5,100 nucleotides of DNA, from contig JAUVPY010000249.1 in assembly GCA_030598425.1 (NCBI GenBank), positions 1 to 5,100 on the forward strand. Reading direction: 5' to 3'. This stretch comes from Anaerolineae bacterium (lineage in GTDB: Bacteria > Chloroflexota > Anaerolineae > 4572-78 > NAK82). The position numbers and the translations under genes are program-made. Below are positions 1 through 5,100 of the stretch, in pieces (positions within the stretch are counted from its first letter, which is position 1; the number at the start of each line of letters is the position of its first letter). Under the pieces are notes generated by a model, which was not told the origin of the DNA, made no database searches, and worked only from the letters and a program-made list of their open reading frames with translations.

Positions 1-17
1 ATGGAGCGCAGCGGAAT

Positions 18-76
18 GAGAAATCCCTCAGAACGTTGCTTGCAAGACACCGTATTTAGGGATTTCTCCCTACGGT
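18..76. repeat. Palindromic intergenic repeat upstream of gap
   Basis: An 11-base arm, GAGAAATCCCT at 18-28, has a perfect inverted copy at 58-68. The 8-base palindrome CTTGCAAG (39-46) sits almost exactly between the arms. A second, mutually exclusive hairpin can form to the right: TAGGGA (57-62) with TCCCTA (67-72), extended by ACCG (49-52) with CGGT (73-76) across a 4-base bulge. The outer flanks (GAGCGCAGCG at 4-13; CGGTCGAAATGACA at 73-86) resemble a dispersed repeat I recall from many bacterial genomes, roughly of the form TTTCGAGCGAAGCGAGAAAT; that resemblance is from memory. No T-tract follows, so it is not a terminator. A weak extended -10-like CATACT preceded by TGA lies at 85-90 without a convincing -35, so I do not call a gap promoter. 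Confidence 0.7.
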
Positions 77-109
77 CGAAATGACATACTAAGTGGTTAC
101 CGATTTTGA

Positions 110-1147
<1,038 letters not shown>

Positions 1148-1151
1148 GCAC

Positions 1152-1224
1152 TCAGGGAATCAGGAACCAAGGGATCAGGAATCAGGGGATACGAAGTCCT
1201 GATCCCTGTGTCCCTGATCCCTGA
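1152..1224. repeat. Long imperfect hairpin of TCAGGRA units between gap and pgk
   Basis: The left arm (1152-1180) and right arm (1197-1224) are complementary over about 28 bases with three mismatches and one bulged base; the loop is 16 bases (1181-1196). The arms consist of degenerate copies of a short unit, TCAGGGA or TCAGGAA: three or four copies on the left and the inverted TCCCTGA form on the right. The element fills most of the 90-base spacer and ends 13 bases before the pgk ATG. There is no T-tract after it, so it is not a standard intrinsic terminator. In RNA it could stabilise the 3' end of the gap message or reduce pgk readthrough, but it may simply be an inserted repeat. Confidence 0.8.
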
Positions 1225-1237
1225 CACGAGTTGAACT

Positions 1238-2413
1238 ATGGACAAGAAAACCGTTCGTGACGTGGACGTGAAGGGCAAGCGCGTGGTGGTGCGCGTTGAC
1301 TTCAACGTGCCACTCAAAGATGGTGCCGTGGCCGACGACCGGCGTATCCGTGCCGCGCTGCCTACCATTCAGTACCTGCTCGATCAAGGCGCAGCCGTGG
1401 TGCTCATGAGTCACCTGGGCCGGCCCAAGGGTGAGCCCAAGCCAGAATTTCGTATGGATCCGGTGGCTGATCACCTGCGCCAGTTACTAGGCAAGCGTGT
1501 CACCAAGCTGGATGACTGCGTCGGTCCCAAGGTTGAAAGCGCCGTCGAGGCCATGAAACCGGGTGACGTGATCCTGCTGGAGAACACCCGCTTTAAGCCG
1601 GGCGAGACGAAGAACGACCCTGCGCTGGCTGACGGCCTGGCCACGCTGGGTGAGGTGTACGTCAACGATGCATTTGGCACGGCCCACCGGGCCCACGCCA
1701 GCACGGCCGGGGTCGCCCAGCATCTACCCGCGGTGGCTGGCTTCTTGATGGAAAAGGAACTGAACTACCTGGGACGTGCCCTGGCCGACCCCAAGCGTCC
1801 CTTCCTGGCCATCCTGGGCGGTGCTAAGATCTCTGACAAGTTCGGCGTCATCCAGAATCTACTGGCACAAGTCGATTCGCTGCTTATCGGTGGCGGTATG
1901 GCCAACACCTTCTTCAAGGCGCAAGGGCTCAGCGTCGGTGACTCGCTGGTGGAGGACGAAGCGCTGGACACCGCCCGCGAACTGCTAGACTCGGCGGGCG
2001 ATCGGCTGGTGTTGCCGGTGGACTGCGTTGTGGCCGATCGTTTCGACGCGGACGCCGATGCCAAAGTCGTGCCGGTGGACCAGGTTTCCGACGGTTGGCG
2101 CATCCTGGACATTGGCCCGGCCAGCGTGGCCCACTTCTCCAACCGGCTGGCAGCCGCCAAGACGGTCGTCTGGAACGGGCCGATGGGCGTATTCGAGTTC
2201 CCCAGATTTGCCGAGGGGACCTTCGCCGTCGCCCGTGCCCTGGCTGGCCTGAAGGATGCCACCACCATCATTGGCGGTGGCGACTCGGCCGCCGCCGTCG
2301 AGCAAAGCGGGCTGGCTGACAAGATGAGTCACATCTCCACCGGTGGCGGGGCGTCGTTGGAGTTCCTGGAAGGCAAGGAACTGCCGGGCGTTGCCGCCCT
2401 GATGGACAAATAG
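1238..2413 (+). CDS. pgk: Phosphoglycerate kinase
   Basis: This cytosolic enzyme transfers the acyl phosphate of 1,3-bisphosphoglycerate to ADP, giving 3-phosphoglycerate and ATP in the step after GAPDH. At 391 residues it is the usual bacterial length. The N-terminal substrate domain shows RVDFNVP (19-25), SHLGRP (58-63), LLENTRF (113-119) and [14 protein letters not shown] (143-156). The C-terminal nucleotide domain shows GGAKISDK (194-201), GGGMANTFF (218-226), WNGPMGVFE (312-320), GGGDSAAA (346-353) and [14 protein letters not shown] (367-380). All main basic substrate-binding residues are present, including Arg36, Arg62, Arg118 and Arg151. It starts 90 bases after gap and has only a weak Shine-Dalgarno (CGAG at about 1227-1230), so its translation may depend on transcription from the gap promoter and on the hairpin just upstream. 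No triosephosphate isomerase gene follows, unlike many gap-pgk-tpi operons. Confidence 0.98.
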   Translation: MDKKTVRDVDVKGKRVVVRVDFNVPLKDGAVADDRRIRAALPTIQYLLDQGAAVVLMSHLGRPKGEPKPEFRMDPVADHLRQLLGKRVTKLDDCVGPKVESAVEAMKPGDVILLENTRFKPGETKNDPALADGLATLGEVYVNDAFGTAHRAHASTAGVAQHLPAVAGFLMEKELNYLGRALADPKRPFLAILGGAKISDKFGVIQNLLAQVDSLLIGGGMANTFFKAQGLSVGDSLVEDEALDTARELLDSAGDRLVLPVDCVVADRFDADADAKVVPVDQVSDGWRILDIGPASVAHFSNRLAAAKTVVWNGPMGVFEFPRFAEGTFAVARALAGLKDATTIIGGGDSAAAVEQSGLADKMSHISTGGGASLEFLEGKELPGVAALMDK

Positions 2414-2420
2414 CACAAAG

Positions 2421-2458
2421 AGGTGCAACGCACCCGCTTCGCGAGGTGCGTTGCACCT
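2421..2458. repeat. Perfect nested palindrome between pgk and nth
   Basis: AGGTGCAACGCACC (2421-2434) is exactly complementary to GGTGCGTTGCACCT (2445-2458), giving a 14-base-pair stem. CGC (2435-2437) and GCG (2441-2443) can add three pairs around a three-base loop, leaving A2444 bulged. Each arm is also a small hairpin by itself: GGTGC-AAC-GCACC on the left and GGTGC-GTT-GCACC on the right. One large or two small hairpins are therefore possible. No T-run follows, which argues against an intrinsic terminator. It starts 7 bases after the pgk stop and ends 9 bases before the nth ATG, so it could affect expression of both genes, or be a REP-like repeat. Which of these applies is not visible here. 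Confidence 0.85.
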
Positions 2459-2467
2459 AGATACCTC

Positions 2468-3148
2468 ATGACCGACCCCAACCAATCCCTCAAGGCCAAA
2501 GCCCAGGCAGTTCACCAACGGCTGCTAGAAGTCTACGGCCAGCCCGAATGGCGGCCTCATCTGGACCCCATTTCCGAGGTCGTCAGCACGATTCTCAGCC
2601 AGAACACCACCGACGTCAACCGCGACCGTGCCTTCGAGCGGCTGCGGGCGCGCTTCGCCACCTGGGAGAAGGTACGCGACGGGCCGGTCGAGGCCATTGA
2701 GGACGCCGTCCGGCCAGCCGGCCTGGCCCAACAAAAGGCGCCCCGCATCAAGGGTGCGCTCCAGTTCATCACCCAGGAGCGGGGCGAACTAAGCCTCGAT
2801 TTCTTGAAAGGGATGCCGGTTGACGAGGCTAAGGCCTGGCTGACTCAGATCAAGGGGATTGGCCCCAAGACAGCGGCCATCATTCTGCTCTTCTCGCTGG
2901 GCATGCCTGCCTTCCCGGTGGACACGCACGTCCATCGCGTCACCGTGCGGCTGGGCCTCATCGGCCCCAAGGTCTCGGCCGAAAAAGCCCACGACCTGCT
3001 GGAAGATCTGCTGCCCCCTGACTGGTATTACCCCTTCCACTTGAACGTTATCCGCCACGGGCGCGAGATCTGCCACGCGCGCAACCCCAAGTGCGAAATC
3101 TGTCCCTTGCAGGATTTGTGCGATTACTACCGTGAGGCAGCCAGTTAG
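2468..3148 (+). CDS. nth: Endonuclease III (HhH-GPD DNA glycosylase/AP lyase with 4Fe-4S cluster)
   Basis: This base-excision repair enzyme removes oxidised pyrimidines and nicks the resulting abasic site. The 226-residue protein has the six-helix core motif LSQNTTDVN (43-51), a helix-hairpin-helix IKGIGPKTA (128-136) carrying the expected Schiff-base lysine Lys134, and the catalytic aspartate Asp152 in FPVDTHVHR. A C-terminal iron-sulfur loop binds through Cys202, 209, 212 and 218 (spacing C-x6-C-x2-C-x5-C). Lysine at 134, where MIG/thymine-glycosylase types have tyrosine, supports a bifunctional Nth. I chose the ATG at 2468 because a GTG at 2423 would add 15 residues read from inside the palindrome. 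No good Shine-Dalgarno precedes the ATG, because the palindrome ends 9 bases upstream. It follows pgk by 54 bases on the same strand, so cotranscription is plausible; no functional link to glycolysis is implied. The SQNTTD motif, where E. coli Nth has SAQATD, is a lineage variant, so substrate range may differ from the E. coli enzyme. Confidence 0.93.
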   Translation: MTDPNQSLKAKAQAVHQRLLEVYGQPEWRPHLDPISEVVSTILSQNTTDVNRDRAFERLRARFATWEKVRDGPVEAIEDAVRPAGLAQQKAPRIKGALQFITQERGELSLDFLKGMPVDEAKAWLTQIKGIGPKTAAIILLFSLGMPAFPVDTHVHRVTVRLGLIGPKVSAEKAHDLLEDLLPPDWYYPFHLNVIRHGREICHARNPKCEICPLQDLCDYYREAAS

Positions 3149-3212
3149 CCGCCCCCATAGACCCGGGTAGTACCCCTGTTGAGTGTTGTTACAGGCATGG
3201 AGCTTACTTTGA

Positions 3213-3279
3213 ACCACTGGGGCACGGAGAACACGGAGAAGATAATATAGAAGCTCAGTGGACTCCGTGTCTTTGTGGT
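3213..3279. repeat. CACGGAG-type inverted repeat between nth and folD
   Basis: The left arm (3213-3238) contains CACGGAGAA twice in perfect tandem (3223-3231 and 3232-3240). The right arm (3254-3279) is its imperfect inverse, with 19 of 26 positions complementary and a perfect CACGGAG/CTCCGTG core; the loop is 15 bases. CCACTG (3214-3219) and CAGTGG (3256-3261) provide an alternative perfect pairing. On the minus strand it reads ACCACAAAGACACGGAG, which resembles a dispersed intergenic repeat I recall from several phyla; the resemblance is from memory. It lies in the 242-base spacer between convergent genes. No protein-coding signal or clear nth terminator is seen in the rest of that spacer; a short GGGT/ACCC stem near 3165-3175 followed by a loosely T-rich stretch is too weak to call. 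Confidence 0.75.
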
Positions 3280-3327
3280 AATTCTTCTTCGCCAGCACCC
3301 AAGCGGGTGACTATCGAGGGCTGAGAG

Positions 3328-3359
3328 AAACAAAAAAGGACCGCCCAGATGGGCAGCCC
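3328..3359 (-). terminator. Intrinsic terminator of folD
   Basis: Read on the minus strand, GGGCTGCCC pairs with GGGCGGTCC over nine base pairs (two of them G-U) around the loop ATCT, and is followed at once by TTTTTT-G-TTT. It lies 31 bases beyond the folD stop codon and in the right orientation. On the plus strand the hairpin is preceded by A-rich sequence but not followed by T, so it should terminate folD only, not nth. Confidence 0.9.
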
Positions 3360-3390
3360 CTCGCTAACAGGGTCGTATGCAGTCGAAAAC

Positions 3391-4275
3391 CTATTCCATC
3401 CCCAGCGTGCGCTTGGCGCTGTCCGTCGTGTTGCGCAGCAGCATGGCGATCGTCATAGGGCCGACGCCGCCCGGCACCGGGGTGATGGCAGCGGCTACTT
3501 CCTTGACCTCGTCAAAAGCTACGTCGCCGACCAGGCGGTAGCCCCTCTCGCGGGTGGGGTCGTCCACGGCGTTGATGCCCACGTCGATGACCGAGACGCC
3601 TGGCTTGACCCAGTCGCCACGCACCATCTCGGCCCGCCCCACGGCGGCGATCAGGATGTCGGCTTCGCGCACCACGCCCGGTAGGTCCTGGGTGCGGGAG
3701 TGGCAGATGGTCAGGGTGGCGTTGCGGTGTAGCAGCAGCATGGCGACCGGCAGCCCGACGATGTTGCTGCGGCCAAGGACTACGGCCCGCTTGCCCTCGA
3801 TCTCGATACCGGAACGGTCGAGCAACTCGATACATCCTTTGGGCGTGCAGGGGACAAACAGCGGATCGCGTCGTTTCATTGAGAGCCGCCCGATGTTGAT
3901 GGGATGGAAGCCATCCACGTCCTTTTCGAGGTCAACGCCTCCCAGTACCTCCTCGTCGTCAATATGATCGGGCAGCGGGAGCTGCACCAGGATCCCGTTC
4001 ACCTCGGGGTTGGCATTGAGATCGCGCACCACCTTCAGCAGTTCCTCCTGGCTGATGTCCTCCGGCAGGTCGTGGCCAAACGAAGTGATGCCTACCTCGG
4101 CACAAGCCTTCTTTTTCATGCGAACGTAAGTCTGAGAGTCCCTACGTTCGCCGACCAGAACTGCCGCCAGACCTGGCACCTTGCCATATTGAGCCGTCAT
4201 CGCCTCCACTTCGGCTGCGATCTCACCACGGATGGTGGCCGCGATTGCTTTACCATCAATGATTTGTGCAGACAT
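3391..4275 (-). CDS. folD: Bifunctional methylenetetrahydrofolate dehydrogenase / methenyltetrahydrofolate cyclohydrolase
   Basis: FolD is a soluble homodimer that interconverts 5,10-methylene-, 5,10-methenyl- and 10-formyl-tetrahydrofolate with NADP(H), supplying one-carbon units for purines, formyl-Met and other uses. The 294-residue protein is complete. The folate site shows SQTYVRMKKKAC (47-58) with Tyr50 and catalytic Lys54, VQLPLP with Gln98, and KDVDGFHP with Asp121. The Rossmann domain has LGRSNIVGLP (167-176), and SRT at 193-195 in the cofactor region. The C-terminal signature is ITPVPGGVGPMT (264-275). The usual PAS before the tyrosine motif is RRDS here, a small variation. AGGAGG (minus strand, 4281-4286), five bases before the ATG, fixes the start. 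It has its own promoter and a strong terminator, so it looks monocistronic. It is convergent with nth and divergent from the lipoyl transferase. Confidence 0.98.
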   Translation of the reverse strand: MSAQIIDGKAIAATIRGEIAAEVEAMTAQYGKVPGLAAVLVGERRDSQTYVRMKKKACAEVGITSFGHDLPEDISQEELLKVVRDLNANPEVNGILVQLPLPDHIDDEEVLGGVDLEKDVDGFHPINIGRLSMKRRDPLFVPCTPKGCIELLDRSGIEIEGKRAVVLGRSNIVGLPVAMLLLHRNATLTICHSRTQDLPGVVREADILIAAVGRAEMVRGDWVKPGVSVIDVGINAVDDPTRERGYRLVGDVAFDEVKEVAAAITPVPGGVGPMTIAMLLRNTTDSAKRTLGME

Positions 4276-4300
4276 TTATTCCTCCTCGAATAATGGGATT

Positions 4301-4380
4301 CGTAATGCGTGATGCGTGATACGTTCCTCGCAGCAGAGGTCTACGTGAAAGGTAATTTGAGTCACGGATCACGTTTTACG
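4301..4380. repeat. Imperfect inverted repeat of TGATGCG units in the folD leader
   Basis: The left arm (4301-4319) and right arm (4362-4380) are complementary at 16 of 19 positions. The left arm carries GCGTGAT repeated at 7-base spacing. Between the arms are smaller nested pairings: ACGT (4321-4324) with ACGT (4343-4346), and CCTC (4326-4329) with GAGG (4336-4339). By the promoter placement given for folD, this is transcribed in the folD 5' leader, which would be about 105 bases long, but it stops short of the Shine-Dalgarno at 4281-4286. It resembles the gap-pgk element in design (heptamer units on both strands) but not in sequence. Confidence 0.7.
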
Positions 4381-4388
4381 TCTCGCGC

Positions 4389-4417
4389 AGTATAACACAG
4401 CCTTTGTCTAAAGGCAA
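4389..4417 (-). promoter_or_regulatory. Sigma70-type promoter for folD
   Basis: On the minus strand, TTGCCT (4412-4417) is followed after 17 bases by TATACT (4389-4394), and the -10 is preceded by TGT, an extended -10. Transcription would begin near 4382, giving a leader of roughly 105 bases before the folD ATG. The match is by eye; no start site has been measured. Confidence 0.7.
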
Positions 4418-4465
4418 CACTTTCGTGCCTGATTGCACAATATGACGAATGTGACCCTAGCTCCA

Positions 4466-4495
4466 TTGACTGGCGGCTTAAACATGGTATATAAT
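4466..4495 (+). promoter_or_regulatory. Sigma70-type promoter for the lipoyl transferase gene
   Basis: TTGACT (4466-4471) and TATAAT (4490-4495), 18 bases apart, are near-consensus. TGG just before TATATA gives an alternative, slightly shifted -10. The start site would be near 4502, about 60 bases before the ATG. The -35 elements of this promoter and the folD promoter are 48 bases apart, back to back. That interval holds a small GTGC-N6-GCAC dyad (4425-4438) that is too short to call an operator. Confidence 0.75.
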
Positions 4496-4501
4496 GCTTA
4501 C

Positions 4502-4533
4502 AGGCCTGTGTTGTTAACTGTTATGGCAGGCCT
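4502..4533 (+). other. Leader hairpin at the expected 5' end of the lipoyl transferase mRNA
   Basis: AGGCCTG (4502-4508) is exactly complementary to CAGGCCT (4527-4533), with an 18-base loop. It begins at about the predicted transcription start, so the mRNA would carry a 5'-terminal hairpin, which might protect it or affect initiation. AGGCCT is itself a palindrome, so part of the match is low-information. Confidence 0.4.
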
Positions 4534-4560
4534 TATTCCGTTTATCGGGACGAACGCGCG

Positions 4561-5100
4561 ATGACGCACTTCTCTCCAGCTACCTGGCGGCTGCTTGTCA
4601 CGCCGCCAACTGACGGCGCAACCAATATGGCCATCGACGAGGCCATCCTCCACGCCCTGGCCGACGGCGTGGGCCGTCCCACGTTGCGCTTCTATCAATG
4701 GGCCCCACCCTGTTTGTCATTGGGATACAACCAGCACTACGAGGAGGTCGACGAGGCCGCGTGCGCCCGGCTAGGTTACTCCTGGGTGCGGCGCCCGACC
4801 GGGGGCAGAGCCATCCTGCACACCGACGAGTTGACCTACAGCGTCATCGCCCCAGCCAGTGAGCCCCGAGTGGAGGGGGGCATCTTGGAGTCCTATCGTC
4901 GGCTGAGCACCGGCCTGCTGGCCGGGCTCCGTGCGCTGGGCGCTGATGTCTTCCAAGCCCAAAGCGAGAAAGTCCGCAACTCGCACAAGGGTGGGGTCTG
5001 TTTCGACACGCCGTCGAACTACGAGATCACGGTGGAAGGAAAAAAACTGATCGGCAGCGCGCAGGTGCGGCGCCGGAAGATGGTGTTACAGCACGGCACC
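4561..5100 (+). CDS. Lipoate-protein ligase / octanoyltransferase family protein (LplA/LipM type), 3' end outside window
   Basis: Enzymes of this family attach octanoate or lipoate to a lysine of lipoyl domains (GcvH, E2 subunits of 2-oxoacid dehydrogenases) in the cytosol. The first 180 residues are visible and the frame is open to the window end. Motifs in order: NMAIDEAIL (22-30), RFYQW.PPCLSLGYNQ (43-58), RRPTGGRAILH (77-87), VCFDTPSNYEI (146-156) and GKKLIGSAQVRR (160-171), then LQHGT. Lys162 in the KLIGSAQ motif corresponds to the invariant acyl-AMP-binding lysine region. Cys147 lies where LipM octanoyltransferases have their catalytic cysteine, and TGGRA rather than TGGGAV also favours LipM; an ATP-dependent LplA is the alternative. 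The ATG at 4561 is the only reasonable start: the frame is open back to a stop at 4492 but has no other ATG or GTG. The Shine-Dalgarno is weak (GGGACG at about 4547-4552). It is divergent from folD and has its own promoter. Confidence 0.92.
   Translation, partial: MTHFSPATWRLLVTPPTDGATNMAIDEAILHALADGVGRPTLRFYQWAPPCLSLGYNQHYEEVDEAACARLGYSWVRRPTGGRAILHTDELTYSVIAPASEPRVEGGILESYRRLSTGLLAGLRALGADVFQAQSEKVRNSHKGGVCFDTPSNYEITVEGKKLIGSAQVRRRKMVLQHGT

Noticed and set aside
1..84. Short frame beginning with ATG at position 1 and ending at TGA 82-84
   Set aside because: It is made of the palindromic repeat and has no visible ribosome-binding site; nothing suggests a protein.
1152..1224. CRISPR-like or direct-repeat array between gap and pgk
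   Set aside because: The units are only about 7 bases, are not separated by unique spacers and are inverted across the element.
1765..2322. 185-codon minus-strand frame opposite pgk
   Set aside because: Low-complexity Ser/Ala/Arg-rich translation with no family resemblance; shadow of pgk.
2414..2467. Intrinsic terminator after pgk
   Set aside because: The stem is strong but is followed by AGATACCTC, not a T-run, so Rho-independent termination is unlikely.
2789..3298. 169-codon minus-strand frame opposite nth, reaching into the spacer
   Set aside because: Its first part is translated from the CACGGAG repeat and the rest is antisense to nth.
3554..3967. 137-codon plus-strand frame opposite folD
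   Set aside because: Antisense shadow of folD, which has intact catalytic motifs, a Shine-Dalgarno, a promoter and a terminator.
4276..4382. ZTP (pfl) or tetrahydrofolate riboswitch upstream of folD
   Set aside because: The conserved core sequences of those classes are not visible; the leader is mostly heptamer repeat. A covariance-model search would settle it.

Overview
The window is an ordinary housekeeping stretch of a GC-rich bacterial chromosome, with no mobile element, CRISPR array, defence system or tRNA/rRNA. It carries four complete genes and one that runs off the right end. The protein sequences, together with several short palindromic repeats in the spacers, fit Chloroflexota (Anaerolineae-like) best. 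That placement is inferred from general resemblance only; no marker in the window proves it.

Layout. Positions 1-136 are a palindromic intergenic repeat and the leader of gap. Next come three plus-strand genes: gap (glyceraldehyde-3-phosphate dehydrogenase, 137-1147), pgk (phosphoglycerate kinase, 1238-2413) and nth (endonuclease III, 2468-3148). On the minus strand, convergent with nth, is folD (methylenetetrahydrofolate dehydrogenase/cyclohydrolase, 3391-4275), which ends in a clear intrinsic terminator at 3328-3359. Divergent from folD is a lipoate/octanoate transferase of the LplA/LipM family (4561 onward), cut by the window end. The folD/lipoyl-gene spacer holds two good sigma70-type promoters facing away from each other.

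How the genes work together. gap and pgk catalyse consecutive steps of glycolysis and probably share a transcript. nth may be transcribed with them but does unrelated base-excision repair. folD (one-carbon folate metabolism) and the lipoyl transferase (which arms lipoyl domains such as GcvH and the 2-oxoacid dehydrogenase E2 proteins) meet loosely at the glycine cleavage system, but the sequence shows only neighbourhood.

The most notable feature is in the spacers. All five contain a different palindromic element, most of them built from short repeated units: 18-76, 1152-1224, 2421-2458, 3213-3279 and 4301-4380. They look like unrelated families of REP/MITE-like repeats sitting in gene leaders and trailers. 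I found no convincing new biological system; the spacer palindromes and the SD-less, hairpin-adjacent nth start deserve the second look.
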